DNA of 54,628 nt from Prochlorococcus sp. scB243_498I20. Its GTDB lineage: Bacteria; Cyanobacteriota; Cyanobacteriia; PCC-6307; Cyanobiaceae. Below are positions 9,582 to 17,522 of the stretch, piece by piece. The DNA lies in assembly GCA_000635015.1 (NCBI GenBank), contig JFMR01000040.1, positions 1 to 54,628 on the forward strand, given 5' to 3'. The position numbers and the translations under genes are program-made. Positions within the stretch are counted from its first letter, which is position 1, and the number at the start of each line of letters is the position of its first letter. Below the pieces are notes generated by a model that worked only from the letters and a program-made list of their open reading frames with translations, ran no database searches and was not told where the DNA came from.

Positions 9582-9608
9582 TTATTAGTACAGACGTATT
9601 ATTAAGAT

Positions 9609-9815
9609 ATGAAAGTGATTTCATCTTCTCCTTATGCCCCTTTTAATTCAAAAGAGTGGAATTCTCTAATAAATAAAAATGCAAAGTTTGAAAATACTCC
9701 AATAAAGATTCAAAAAAAATTTTATAGAACTTTTACTCTAAAAAAGATTGAAAAAGATAAACTTATGCAAGAGAAGAATGAATTGCATCAACAAATGCAA
9801 CTTGTATTCGGATAG
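9609..9815 (+). CDS. small basic hypothetical protein
   Basis: 68-aa protein, MKVISSSPYAPFNSKEWNSL..., rich in Lys and ending in a charged helix (KIEKDKLMQEKNELHQQMQL) that could form a short coiled coil. No membrane segment. It lies just downstream of a LexA-like palindrome, so expression may be conditional. Function unknown. Confidence 0.65.
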   Translation: MKVISSSPYAPFNSKEWNSLINKNAKFENTPIKIQKKFYRTFTLKKIEKDKLMQEKNELHQQMQLVFG

Positions 9816-9905
9816 AAAAATATTAACTAACAATCTTTTTATTGAATATTATTTTACGAGATCCAATTTTTTGTTAGATTAGTAGAAATACAAGAAGGAT
9901 TTAAT

Positions 9906-10196
9906 TTGGCTGTAGATCGAGAACTTTTAAAAGAAGTTACCCAAGAACTTTGGAATACCGTAAAAAAACTAAGACCTGAAATAGATCGGCAAACTCGACT
10001 TCAATTAGTTTTAAAGGCCCTATTAACTATTGGAGATTTGCCAGATCAAATGCAAGCTGCCATGGTAGTTGGTGTTTGCGCAGAAATGGATAAGAGTGAT
10101 GTTGATAATGTTGAAACTAATTCACAAACTAAAAATTCAAGCGGAGTTGATACTTCTACAGGTAGAAAAGTAGTCAGAAGAAGTTCAGCTAAATAA
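9906..10196 (+). CDS. conserved hypothetical protein, TTG start
   Basis: 96-aa protein starting at TTG 9906 (GGAT 10 nt upstream is a weak ribosome site; no ATG fits). Residues 1-65 form a helical domain (AVDRELLKEVTQELWNTVKK, RPEIDRQTRLQLVLKALLTI). Residues 66-96 are a low-complexity Ser/Asn/Thr linker ending in basic RKVVRRSSAK. The composition suggests a small domain with a flexible basic tail, perhaps touching nucleic acid. I recognise it only as conserved in marine picocyanobacteria. Confidence 0.72.
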   Translation: MAVDRELLKEVTQELWNTVKKLRPEIDRQTRLQLVLKALLTIGDLPDQMQAAMVVGVCAEMDKSDVDNVETNSQTKNSSGVDTSTGRKVVRRSSAK

Positions 10197-10207
10197 ACCT
10201 TAAACGA

Positions 10208-10411
10208 TCATCCTTTAATTTTCTTTGATTCATTTTTATTAAGTCTATTGAATAGGTAATATGAAATTACAAGTAAGAGAGGAACGAATATTGAATGTAA
10301 AGTCATCATTAATTCTGTTTGTCCCATTCCTATAAGATTTGACTCACTTGGAAGTTGTTCTGACCAAGTGCCAACTAAATGCCAGGCTTGAGGAATTGAT
10401 AAGAAAAACAT
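10208..10411 (-). CDS. small membrane protein
   Basis: 67-aa protein with a hydrophobic helix at about 36-55 (LHSIFVPLLLVISYYLFNRL) and a basic C-terminal tail (NKNESKKIKG). The N-terminal 34 residues contain WHLVGTWSEQLPSESNLIGM, which may lie across the membrane. Function unknown. Confidence 0.65.
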   Translation of the reverse strand: MFFLSIPQAWHLVGTWSEQLPSESNLIGMGQTELMMTLHSIFVPLLLVISYYLFNRLNKNESKKIKG

Positions 10412-10528
10412 ATAAGAGCTATAAGATAAGTTTATGTTCAGATAAAGATTATCATTATTGAACGTTTTTGCTTTCTTTATTCTTATTTCTTAACTAAGTA
10501 TTTATAGAGTTATAAAAAAGAACTTGAT

Positions 10529-12058
10529 TCACAAATTTATTTTCTTAAGAAGAGTTTTAAATTCTTTTTTACCAATAATTTTTTCAGCAGCGTAAGCACC
10601 ACTTGCTGAAACAGCAGGAATTCCAATACCTGGAAATGTACTTGCACCGCAAGTAAATAAATTTTTCACTGGAGTTTTGCAGCCTGGGAAAAGACCTTTT
10701 GCTGCAGATAATGCAGGGCCGTAGCTACCGCAATAGGTATTGGTGAATTTTTTATGGGTGATTGGCGTCCCTAGCATCTTTAAATCAACCCTTTGATCTA
10801 TGTCAGGGATGAATTTTCGCACTGCATCAAGGAATATTGAACATCTTTCTTCTTTCAGATTTCTATAGGTTGATTCCTTTGGATTTAGTTTTTCCCAAAT
10901 TTCCCAGGGTTCATTTGCGGGAGTATATCCATGAAGAACATGTTTCCCTTTAGGGGCCATATTTTTATCTAAAACAGATGGGATTGAAAATACAGCTACA
11001 TTTCTTTCTGCTGTTATACCTTTTTCCCACTCATCAACATGTATCGCATGTATTGGCAAATCTTCAAGACCATCAGCATCAAAACCTAGATGTATATGTA
11101 GGAAAGAATCACATTTATTAGGGTTCAAAACTTTTGTATTCCATTTTTTTGAAATTTCATTTGGAATTAACTTTTTTAAATTCCAAACATCAGTATTCGT
11201 GACAACAAATTCACAACTATAACTAGAACCATTATTAAGAGTTATTCCTGTTGCTAAATTTTTATTGAAGTTAATTGTTTTTACCCTCGATGAGAGAATT
11301 AATTCTCCACCATTTTTTTTAAATCCATTAACTAAGGCTTTTACAATAGATTCACTACCTCCTTTAGGGTATTCAAGGTATGAATTTGCTTCAAACCATT
11401 CGTTAAATAAAGTAGCCATTGCAGCTGTATTTGTATCATGCATTGACATACCACTTATCAAAAAGCTCAATAAATCCACCCAATTTCTGAGAAAAGGATC
11501 CTCTAGATGATTATTTACTAAATTCCCAAAGCCCTTATTAATTTTTGGTATTTGCTTGATATTAGGTAAAAATTTTGAGGTTAAATATATTAGATCTAAG
11601 AAATTTATTGATTCGGGAGAAAATGAGAGTAAAGGTATTTCACTTATTATTTGGCTCAGAGGTTTTATTCCGGAAATAAATGATTCCCATTCTTTAACAG
11701 ATTTCTCTCCTCTTAAAGTTTTAATTGTTTGTTTAAAAGGTTCTTCCCCAACATCAAGATTAAAATTGCCTTCTGGGACAATTACTTGCCAACCTTTGTA
11801 TTGAAATAGTTCAACTTCTTCATCAAGTAATTTAAGAATTTGCCCTAAGGGATTAGTTGTCGGCCATTTACCTATCCCACTCCATAATGAAGGTCCTGAC
11901 TCGAAAGCGTAACCTTTTCTTTTGAAACTGTGAGCAACACCTCCTGGTTGGGTATGTGCTTCACATATAAGAACTTTTTTGCCTGACAAAGCTAATATTG
12001 AACCACAACATAATCCACCTATTCCACTACCAATTATTACAACATCGTATTTGTCCAT
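10529..12058 (-). CDS. carotenoid isomerase / phytoene desaturase-like FAD oxidoreductase
   Basis: 509-aa flavoprotein. The N-terminal dinucleotide fold is clear (DVVIIGSGIGGLCCGSILAL, then KVLICEAHTQPGGVAHSF). The C-terminal FAD/substrate signature TCGASTFPGIGIPAVSASGAY (about 470-490) is characteristic of the CrtI/CrtH/CRTISO superfamily. This family desaturates or isomerises carotenoids such as lycopene. CrtH-type isomerases are about 500 aa, so a carotenoid role is likely, but a related saturase or another polyene substrate cannot be excluded. Transcribed alone on minus. Confidence 0.85.
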   Translation of the reverse strand: MDKYDVVIIGSGIGGLCCGSILALSGKKVLICEAHTQPGGVAHSFKRKGYAFESGPSLWSGIGKWPTTNPLGQILKLLDEEVELFQYKGWQVIVPEGNFNLDVGEEPFKQTIKTLRGEKSVKEWESFISGIKPLSQIISEIPLLSFSPESINFLDLIYLTSKFLPNIKQIPKINKGFGNLVNNHLEDPFLRNWVDLLSFLISGMSMHDTNTAAMATLFNEWFEANSYLEYPKGGSESIVKALVNGFKKNGGELILSSRVKTINFNKNLATGITLNNGSSYSCEFVVTNTDVWNLKKLIPNEISKKWNTKVLNPNKCDSFLHIHLGFDADGLEDLPIHAIHVDEWEKGITAERNVAVFSIPSVLDKNMAPKGKHVLHGYTPANEPWEIWEKLNPKESTYRNLKEERCSIFLDAVRKFIPDIDQRVDLKMLGTPITHKKFTNTYCGSYGPALSAAKGLFPGCKTPVKNLFTCGASTFPGIGIPAVSASGAYAAEKIIGKKEFKTLLKKINL

Positions 12059-12097
12059 TAAATATTTACTTTACTCTTCTCGTAAAACTAATGCGTT

Positions 12098-12208
12098 TTA
12101 GACAAATGTATTAGTTGAAGTTGTAATACTTAGAACAACAGCAAGAAAAAATATGTAAGGGACAGCTTTAAGAGGTATGTATCCTTGGCTTTTAGAGATG
12201 AAATCCAT
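12098..12208 (-). CDS. 36-aa single-helix membrane peptide (MDFI-type)
   Basis: Preferred start is the internal ATG at 12208, giving MDFISKSQGYIPLKAVPYIF then FLAVVLSITTSTNTFV. An upstream ATG would add 42 residues of poor quality. It has a short polar N terminus, a hydrophobic helix (about 16-30) and a Ser/Thr-rich tail. The opening MDFI-K resembles the 31-aa peptide at 19308-19403. It lies 39 nt upstream of the carotenoid-type oxidoreductase on the same strand, so the two may share a transcript. Function unknown. Confidence 0.5.
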   Translation of the reverse strand: MDFISKSQGYIPLKAVPYIFFLAVVLSITTSTNTFV

Positions 12209-12381
12209 TTGTTTGGTTACTTTATGTAAATATATTAACGAGATCTTGTTCCTTATGTGTGGCATAAAATTATTTTTTTGGAAATATATTGAAACAAAGA
12301 AATCTTTTTGGAGAGATTTTTTAACTAAGAGCATTTTTCATGAAGTTTTCTTAGTATTTGATTCTTAGATTAAAATCTATT

Positions 12382-12867
12382 ATGAAACACTTCCCTGATA
12401 TTAATGAGATAAAACTATTAGAAAAAAATTCCCAAAAAAATGGTAGCGGAATTGTATATGAGGAATTGTTAGGAATATGGAAGTTTAAGTATGTATGGGG
12501 AAAGGAGTCAGATGAAATCAAAAATATACCCAGTTCGATTCTCCAAGTATTGTCGGCAAGACTCGAATTGAAAAGTAAAAATAAAGAGGATCAAATAAAT
12601 TATGAAATAAGAAATTCAATAAATTTCGGATTATTAAATATTACTTTTATAGGGAGCGCAGAATTAAAAGGGATTAGACCTTTATTGGCTTTCTATTTTG
12701 AAGAATTGAAAATTAGTATTAGTAGTTTTCCTATATTTAATAAGGAATTAAAAAAACCAAAAGATAAAAAAATGCCTTTTTTCTCACTTGTAGGAATTAG
12801 CAATAAAGATAATTGGTTATGTGCTCGAGGAAGGGGCGGAGGGCTTGCAATATGGGTTAAGTTTTAA
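12382..12867 (+). CDS. conserved cyanobacterial protein, possibly fibrillin/PAP-like
   Basis: 161 aa from the ATG at 12382; a TTG at 12358 would add 8 residues. Early on it has YEELLGIWKFKYVWGKES and at the end LCARGRGGGLAIWVKF. These two ends resemble the first and last strands of the lipocalin-like plastid-lipid-associated (fibrillin) fold, in which LLGxW and RGxGG motifs recur. If so it would bind lipid or carotenoid in thylakoids. The likeness is by eye only. It lies near the carotenoid-type oxidoreductase. Confidence 0.7.
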   Translation: MKHFPDINEIKLLEKNSQKNGSGIVYEELLGIWKFKYVWGKESDEIKNIPSSILQVLSARLELKSKNKEDQINYEIRNSINFGLLNITFIGSAELKGIRPLLAFYFEELKISISSFPIFNKELKKPKDKKMPFFSLVGISNKDNWLCARGRGGGLAIWVKF

Positions 12868-12868
12868 T

Positions 12869-13084
12869 TTAGTGGTATTCTCCTGGATGATCTACCTTTC
12901 TTACGGTAACTTTATCAACTTTTTGTCCATTAAATCTTAAGAGATCATCTCCGGAAAAGTCATAACCTAAACGTTGACCAATTAGGGCTACATCATCCGC
13001 AGTAGAGGATGATGTAACCTGCTTTTTTAAGTCTTCATCAGATTGCATCTTGATTAAAAATTTTCTTATTTCAGAAAAACTCAT
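12869..13084 (-). CDS. orphan Nif11-domain protein
   Basis: 71-aa protein with a Nif11-like domain: FSEIRKFLIKMQSDEDLKKQ, then VTSSSTADDVALIGQRLGYD and FSGDDLL. In other bacteria Nif11 domains act as leader peptides for ribosomal peptides such as prochlorosins. Here there is no Gly-Gly cleavage site and no Cys-rich core, and the tail is VTVRKVDHPGEYH. No lanthionine synthetase or protease gene lies near. It is therefore a free-standing Nif11 protein of unknown role. Convergent with the previous gene, 1 nt apart. Confidence 0.78.
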   Translation of the reverse strand: MSFSEIRKFLIKMQSDEDLKKQVTSSSTADDVALIGQRLGYDFSGDDLLRFNGQKVDKVTVRKVDHPGEYH

Positions 13085-13175
13085 TACTAGAATTTGATTG
13101 ATTGATGTAAAAGAAATTTATAAAATCTTTTTCTTAGCAAGAACAAGATAAATAGATAATCATTATACTATTTAT

Positions 13176-13493
13176 ATGACATACTTATTTCTCTATATAG
13201 TTGGCATAACTTTAATATGGTGGATATATCGTGTTGGTTGGCTTGAGGCGCTCAAAACAGTAGTTAAAGTTATAGTCCCCTCAGCGCTTATTATTTTATT
13301 TAACATAAAAGCAGGAAGATTACTTTTTAAAAGTCCTGTAGTCGGATTATTAAGCGCTTTGCCTACCTCTATTTTTATTTTTAGAGGTTCATTGCCTTTA
13401 GTTAGTTATATAAATAACTGGATTGAAAATAAAATAAATAAGTATGATGATTCGGAAGTTATAGATACTGATTCTGTGCCTATAGATGATTAA
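13176..13493 (+). CDS. small membrane protein
   Basis: 105-aa protein with hydrophobic helices at about 3-18, 31-45 and 55-75, and an acidic C-terminal tail (NKYDDSEVIDTDSVPIDD). Divergent from the Nif11 gene with about 90 nt between starts. No family recognised. Function unknown. Confidence 0.7.
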   Translation: MTYLFLYIVGITLIWWIYRVGWLEALKTVVKVIVPSALIILFNIKAGRLLFKSPVVGLLSALPTSIFIFRGSLPLVSYINNWIENKINKYDDSEVIDTDSVPIDD

Positions 13494-13504
13494 TTTAATT
13501 TAAT

Positions 13505-13897
13505 TCAATCAAAGCCAAGAAATAATTCTTTGTGTACAACAAGAACATCAAATAAAGTTGTTCCATAAATAGGACTTAATGGGGTTTTGTCTATATTTAA
13601 TGCTTCTGCACAAATTAAATGAGCATCCCATTTTGTATTGTGATCACTTATTTCAATTGACCACTCAATTACTTTTTTGAAATGATCTGGCATCTCCGAA
13701 CCAATTTTTCTGCAAATTTGACATAGAACTGACAAAAGAGGAGGTTTTGATGGCCTTTTTAAATCTTTAATAAGACTAGGTTGTGTAAAAACACTTGTAT
13801 AGCGGATGTAGTCTATCAATTCATATTCTTCTTTAGTAAGAGCTGCTTTATCTAATGCTCTTTCAAATTCGTCTATGGGGGTTATGGGCCTATCCAA
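13505..13897 (-). CDS. conserved cyanobacterial hypothetical protein
   Basis: 130-aa soluble protein, MDRPITPIDEFERALDKAAL..., with SVLCQICRKIGSEMPDHFKK in the middle and a well-formed C terminus (YGTTLFDVLVVHKELFLGFD). The protein-like composition and the conserved-looking Trp/Cys/His residues argue for a real gene. It follows tatA by 4 nt on the same strand and is probably co-transcribed with it. Function unknown. Confidence 0.75.
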   Translation of the reverse strand: MDRPITPIDEFERALDKAALTKEEYELIDYIRYTSVFTQPSLIKDLKRPSKPPLLSVLCQICRKIGSEMPDHFKKVIEWSIEISDHNTKWDAHLICAEALNIDKTPLSPIYGTTLFDVLVVHKELFLGFD

Positions 13898-13901
13898 GAT
13901 A

Positions 13902-14168
13902 TTATTTTTTGCTGTTTTCTGAATCTATTTTTTCTTGATTAATTTCGTTGGTTTGATTGCTTTCTATAGATTTAGGAGATTCATCTTTATCTTCTTCGTT
14001 CATAACTTGGTCGATTTCATTTTGAAACTCATTCGACGCTTTTTTAAGACTTTTCAAAGTTTTACCAAGCTGTTTTCCTAATTCTGGAAGCTTTTTTGGA
14101 CCAAAAATTAAAAGAGCTAAGATAAGTATTACAGTAACCTCAGGCAAACCTACACCAAAAATATTCAT
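13902..14168 (-). CDS. tatA: twin-arginine translocase subunit TatA/E
   Basis: Pore-forming subunit for export of folded proteins across thylakoid or plasma membrane. The 88-aa protein shows the canonical N-terminal helix (FGVGLPEVTVILILALLIFG), the hinge FGPKKLPELGKQLGK, an amphipathic helix (about 27-60) and an acidic, Asn/Ser-rich C-terminal tail. Length and order match TatA. Other Tat genes are not in this window. Confidence 0.93.
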   Translation of the reverse strand: MNIFGVGLPEVTVILILALLIFGPKKLPELGKQLGKTLKSLKKASNEFQNEIDQVMNEEDKDESPKSIESNQTNEINQEKIDSENSKK

Positions 14169-14258
14169 AACTGATAACTATTTAACTAATTAGGAAATCT
14201 ACTATTAAATATAGTCAAATCATCTGAATATTTCATTCTTGGAAAAGCATTTTTAATA

Positions 14259-14396
14259 TTAAAAAATTTTGAAAAATATTATTGTTATTAATACTCCTTT
14301 AAAGAAAACTAACCACAATAATTGATAATCACTCAATTTGAATTTTTTTTGGTACCAATTTATAAGAGTTTTATGTCTATCAATTAATTTTCTCAT
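14259..14396 (-). CDS. 45-aa membrane-anchored basic peptide
   Basis: ATG start; reads MRKLIDRHKTLINWYQKKFK, LSDYQLLWLVFFKGVLITII, FFKIF. A basic amphipathic N-terminal half (1-20) is followed by one hydrophobic helix (27-44). The DYQLLWLVFFKG segment looks conserved in character. It fills much of an otherwise gene-free stretch of 400 nt after tatA. Function unknown. Confidence 0.6.
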   Translation of the reverse strand: MRKLIDRHKTLINWYQKKFKLSDYQLLWLVFFKGVLITIIFFKIF

Positions 14397-14575
14397 TTGC
14401 TCCGAGATTATTTATTACTATCACTTATTTTATCTTAATTTCTTTTATTATTATTTTATAGCAATCATAGATTTTACTTAAATTAGATTATTCTATTAAA
14501 TTTTAATCTTTTTCTAAATTAATTTTTTTTCTAAATTATTGAAACTATTCGCTAAATATTTACTATTAAAAAAAA

Positions 14576-14815
14576 ATGAAATACTTATTTGTTGTTTTTT
14601 ACTTTTTTTTTCTAATTTATCCAGCTGAAGCTGTTACCACAAAAATGTTTAAAGTATTGGATACGTGTGCAAGATATCGACTGGGTGAGATTAATGCTAA
14701 TGAAGCTATAGAAAAACTAAAATTAAAATTAACGAATTCTTCCACTAGTCAGCCAAAGGATCTAGTAAAAAAATATTGCTCAGTATTTACTCCAAATGAA
14801 AAAATTGAATTTTAA
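14576..14815 (+). CDS. small secreted protein with two cysteines
   Basis: 79-aa protein with a clear signal peptide (MKYLFVVFYFFFLIYPAEA, cleavage probably after PAEA near residue 19). The mature part has Cys31 and Cys68, which could form a disulfide. The sequence VLDTCARYRLGEINANEAIE suggests a small helical domain. Predicted periplasmic or lumenal. Function unknown. Confidence 0.7.
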   Translation: MKYLFVVFYFFFLIYPAEAVTTKMFKVLDTCARYRLGEINANEAIEKLKLKLTNSSTSQPKDLVKKYCSVFTPNEKIEF

Positions 14816-14831
14816 TCTTAGCAATAAATAT

Positions 14832-14966
14832 TTAATTATTCTTTTTTGAATAATCTTTAGCTTTGTTTCGTATTTCTTTAACTTTTTTAAAATTATTTAT
14901 TTTTAAATTAAAAATAACTCCTAAAAAAAGAAGAAGAAATAAAAAAATATAAATTATTAATTCCAT
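14832..14966 (-). CDS. 44-aa single-helix membrane peptide
   Basis: ATG start; reads MELIIYIFLFLLLFLGVIFN then LKINNFKKVKEIRNKAKDYS and KKNN. A strongly hydrophobic N-terminal helix (2-19) and a lysine-rich tail give a one-pass protein with the tail inside. Convergent with the secreted protein gene. Function unknown. Confidence 0.5.
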   Translation of the reverse strand: MELIIYIFLFLLLFLGVIFNLKINNFKKVKEIRNKAKDYSKKNN

Positions 14967-15116
14967 ATTATTGAATTAACATATCTACCCTAGTTTATTT
15001 CAATAATTTTTTAGTATCTTTTAAAACAAAAAAACTGACTTTAATATTAGTTATTTACTTTGAGGGCCACAATAAAAACACATTAACCTCTAGTATGGAA
15101 CTTTATAAGAACTGTT

Positions 15117-15566
15117 GTGCAGATTGGAGATAAAATCCCAGAATTTTCTTTACTGGATCAAAATGGAGTTAAAAGATCAAATAAGGGATTAAAAAGTCCC
15201 CTTGTTTTGTTTTTTTATCCAAAAGATGATACCCCAGGTTGCACTATAGAAGTTTGCGGATTTAGAGATAAATATGACTTATTTAAAGTATTAGGTGCGC
15301 AAGTTTGGGGAGTAAGTAATGGAAGTGCCTCAAGTCATTTGGCATTTGCTAATAAAAATAAATTACAATATCCACTACTCTGCGACACAAATGACTCTCT
15401 TAGGAAAAATTTTAAAGTTCCTAAAGTATTAGGTTTTATGGATGGTAGGGTAACTTACGTTATTGATCGCAAAGGTACGGTTAGGCATATTTTTAGAGAT
15501 TTATTGAATGGTCCCGAACACATTAAAGAGGCTATTAGAGTACTTAAGGAAATTCAAAATCAATAA
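15117..15566 (+). CDS. bcp: peroxiredoxin Q / BCP family thiol peroxidase
   Basis: Reduces hydrogen and organic peroxides using thioredoxin-type reductants. The 149-aa protein has the peroxidatic-resolving pair in DDTPGCTIEVCGFRD (C-x4-C, about 39-53), the PrxQ signature, after FFYPK. Start is GTG at 15117, giving MQIGDKIPEFSLLDQNG; no ATG fits the conserved N terminus. Monocistronic on plus. Confidence 0.93.
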   Translation: MQIGDKIPEFSLLDQNGVKRSNKGLKSPLVLFFYPKDDTPGCTIEVCGFRDKYDLFKVLGAQVWGVSNGSASSHLAFANKNKLQYPLLCDTNDSLRKNFKVPKVLGFMDGRVTYVIDRKGTVRHIFRDLLNGPEHIKEAIRVLKEIQNQ

Positions 15567-15633
15567 ATTATTATTCAAAGAATTTGAGAAGAATAACTTT
15601 TGTTTTATTATGGTTTCAGCTTTTTTTTAATAT

Positions 15634-15906
15634 ATGAAGAAAATGGGAATGCAGGCTGTTGATCTTGCTATTCAAAATGGAGTGGATCTTGACGGTACTC
15701 CAATCCCTCAAAAAATGTTAGATCTATACAATAGAATTATGGATGAGGAGAATAAAAGACAAAGGAGTGGTGTTAAAAAATCAATGAGAAATAGATGCGT
15801 CAAAACCGGTTCTAAGCATTTTGATAAAGAAACATTAAATCAATTATTAATAGATTCGGGATGGGAAGGTCTTAAAGAAAAGGAAATTTTATTTTTTTAT
15901 AACTAA
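15634..15906 (+). CDS. conserved hypothetical protein
   Basis: 90-aa soluble protein. It opens MKKMGMQAVDLAIQNGVDLD, then PIPQKMLDLYNRIMDEENKR and a basic segment (GVKKSMRNRCVKTGSKHFDK), ending LLIDSGWEGLKEKEILFFYN. No membrane segment. The pattern suggests a helical adaptor or nucleic-acid-associated protein, but nothing is recognised. Confidence 0.7.
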   Translation: MKKMGMQAVDLAIQNGVDLDGTPIPQKMLDLYNRIMDEENKRQRSGVKKSMRNRCVKTGSKHFDKETLNQLLIDSGWEGLKEKEILFFYN

Positions 15907-16006
15907 AAAAATTTTTTAATTATCTTAAAAATCATTTATGGTAATTATTTATTTAAATTAAGAAACTGAGAACTAATTAAATATTTTTTAGATCTAATTT
16001 TTTGAA

Positions 16007-16351
16007 TTATTTAAACCATCCTTTTTTTTTAGAGGAAATTATTTTCTCTTTTTCAGATTTTGTTTTATTACTTGCTTTTTTGTATGCCAAGTTTGCTTCT
16101 ATAACTGTAACTATTGATATAAAAAAAAGACCAGAAATTCCAATTATTTGTTCACTTTGAGAGGGTTCTGAATCTCCTTGTAAAAAAAAACCTAAAGCGA
16201 ACCATGCAGTACTAGCAGTGATGGTATAAAAGTAGGGTTTCCATCTTCTTTGATATAAGTAACCCGATCCTAAACCAGGAAGAAAGTTTAAAAAAGATGC
16301 TACCCACCCTTTTGAAGATGCAAGTATTTCGTCTCTTGAGGGATAAGACAT
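16007..16351 (-). CDS. two-helix membrane protein
   Basis: 114-aa protein with two hydrophobic segments (about 40-58, 68-88), preceded by a Gly-rich conserved-looking stretch (FLNFLPGLGSGYLYQRRWKP) and followed by a lysine-rich cytoplasmic tail. The PGxGxxYxxRxxxG pattern resembles small TM2-like membrane proteins. Function unknown. Confidence 0.7.
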   Translation of the reverse strand: MSYPSRDEILASSKGWVASFLNFLPGLGSGYLYQRRWKPYFYTITASTAWFALGFFLQGDSEPSQSEQIIGISGLFFISIVTVIEANLAYKKASNKTKSEKEKIISSKKKGWFK

Positions 16352-16356
16352 TTATT

Positions 16357-16461
16357 TTAGGTATTTATTAAATGTGAATTTATATAAGCAAAAGATATTG
16401 CTGCACAAATTACCCAACTAAAGGGTAAGAACATTCTTATTTTTTCTTTATTATTGTTCAT
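16357..16461 (-). CDS. 34-aa single-helix membrane peptide
   Basis: ATG start; reads MNNNKEKIRMFLPFSWVICA then AISFAYINSHLINT. Basic N terminus and a hydrophobic helix (about 10-26). It stops 5 nt before the start codon of the two-helix protein on the same strand, so the two are probably in one transcript. Function unknown. Confidence 0.5.
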   Translation of the reverse strand: MNNNKEKIRMFLPFSWVICAAISFAYINSHLINT

Positions 16462-16524
16462 TTTTTAATTATGGAAAATATTTTTAAAATCTGTGGATTT
16501 TATAGATACCTTAAAACTAGAAGA

Positions 16525-16555
16525 ATTAAAAAAAGACGGTTTAAAACCGTCTTTG
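16525..16555 (-). terminator. intrinsic terminator
   Basis: Stem AAAGACGG / CCGTCTTT (16532-16554) flanked by a T-run on the minus strand. It lies just after the coiled-coil protein gene (16581-16817), which it should terminate; the A-run on the other side allows some use on plus. Confidence 0.75.
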
Positions 16556-16580
16556 AAAAAGTAATTTCTCTAAAAATAAA

Positions 16581-16817
16581 TTATTTATCTTTTGAGGCTG
16601 AGAGTACTTTAAGTTCTTTTTTTACTTCTTTTTCTCTCTCTTCAAGATGTTTTAGTTGAGCTTTAAAAGCATCTTCAAGTCTTTCTTTTTGTGTTGTAAT
16701 TTCATCAAGCTCTTCTTGATGTTGGTTTTTCTTTAACTCCTTCATTTCACTATCGGAAATAACATATACAGGGCGATATGAAGGTGTTTCAAAAAGAAGA
16801 TCAAACATTGAATACAT
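16581..16817 (-). CDS. coiled-coil hypothetical protein
   Basis: 78-aa protein. The N-terminal MYSMFDLLFETPSYRPVYVI is followed by a long charged helix (about 24-74) with heptad-like spacing (MKELKKNQHQEELDEITTQK, then LEDAFKAQLKHLEEREKEVK), so a coiled coil is predicted. Similar MFDLLFETPxYRPVYVISD proteins are familiar to me from marine picocyanobacteria. Followed by its own terminator. Function unknown. Confidence 0.72.
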   Translation of the reverse strand: MYSMFDLLFETPSYRPVYVISDSEMKELKKNQHQEELDEITTQKERLEDAFKAQLKHLEEREKEVKKELKVLSASKDK

Positions 16818-16860
16818 AAGTGACCTTTGAATTAGTACAAACTCAATATCTGATAATTCT

Positions 16861-16962
16861 TTGGAATATGAAAGGATAAATACCGAAGATATTGATACGG
16901 CAAATACACCGAATTTCGGTTTACCTAACTTAACCGCCCAGTATTTACCGATCGAATTTTAA
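16861..16962 (+). CDS. possible 33-aa peptide, TTG start
   Basis: From TTG 16861 the frame reads LEYERINTEDIDTANTPNFG then LPNLTAQYLPIEF and stops at TAA. No ATG is available, and an in-frame stop lies 30-odd nt upstream. The codons (ACC, CCG, GCC, ATC) are more GC-rich than those of neighbouring genes and the sequence is non-repetitive, which hints at constraint. It could equally be a conserved untranslated element between two divergent genes. Confidence 0.3.
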   Translation: MEYERINTEDIDTANTPNFGLPNLTAQYLPIEF

Positions 16963-17021
16963 GTTATGTTTTAAAGTATTAAGGAGATGATTCTAAAGAT
17001 CTAAATCAAAAAGAACTAAAA

Positions 17022-17450
17022 ATGGATTTAAAAATTACTAAAACATTAGTAATCCCATCCAACGAAATTAAGTGGCGATTTTCTAGATCCTCCGGTCCTG
17101 GAGGACAAAATGTAAATAAAATTGAAAGCAGAGTAGAGATTATTTTTAATTTAGAAGATTCCAAAGTATTAAATTATTATCAGAAAGAAATTCTTAAGAG
17201 AAACTTGAAAAACAAATTAGTGAATAATAGCTTACGTTTAGCGGTTCAAGAACATAGAAATCAATTATTAAATAGGCAGCTAGCTTTAATGAAATTTAGT
17301 TCAATAATAAAAAATGCTTTAAATAAACCTTTTAAATTAAGAAAATATACCCAACCCACTAAAGCATCACAAAAGAAAAGAGTTGAGGTTAAGAAAAAAC
17401 GTGGCGAATTGAAAAAAAGTAGACAAAAAGAAAAAACATATCAAATATGA
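17022..17450 (+). CDS. arfB: ArfB/ICT1-type peptidyl-tRNA hydrolase (stalled-ribosome rescue)
   Basis: Short class-I release-factor-like protein that frees stalled ribosomes lacking a stop codon. The 142-aa protein carries the catalytic GGQ in FSRSSGPGGQNVNKIESRVE (about 19-38) and a long basic C-terminal tail (about 105-142) that in this family enters the mRNA channel. It has no codon-recognition domain, which separates it from RF1/RF2. Single gene on plus. Confidence 0.9.
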   Translation: MDLKITKTLVIPSNEIKWRFSRSSGPGGQNVNKIESRVEIIFNLEDSKVLNYYQKEILKRNLKNKLVNNSLRLAVQEHRNQLLNRQLALMKFSSIIKNALNKPFKLRKYTQPTKASQKKRVEVKKKRGELKKSRQKEKTYQI

Positions 17451-17522
17451 ATAAACTAAATTAATATTTCCCTAGCAAATTGTAATGAAAGCATATTATT
17501 AATTTAATTTCATTTTGGATTT

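Noticed and set aside
9576..9591. GTACTATTATTAGTAC as an NtcA site
   Set aside because: The half-sites GTA and TAC are 10 apart rather than the 8 of the NtcA consensus; the overlapping TAGTA-N6-TACTA element is a better explanation.
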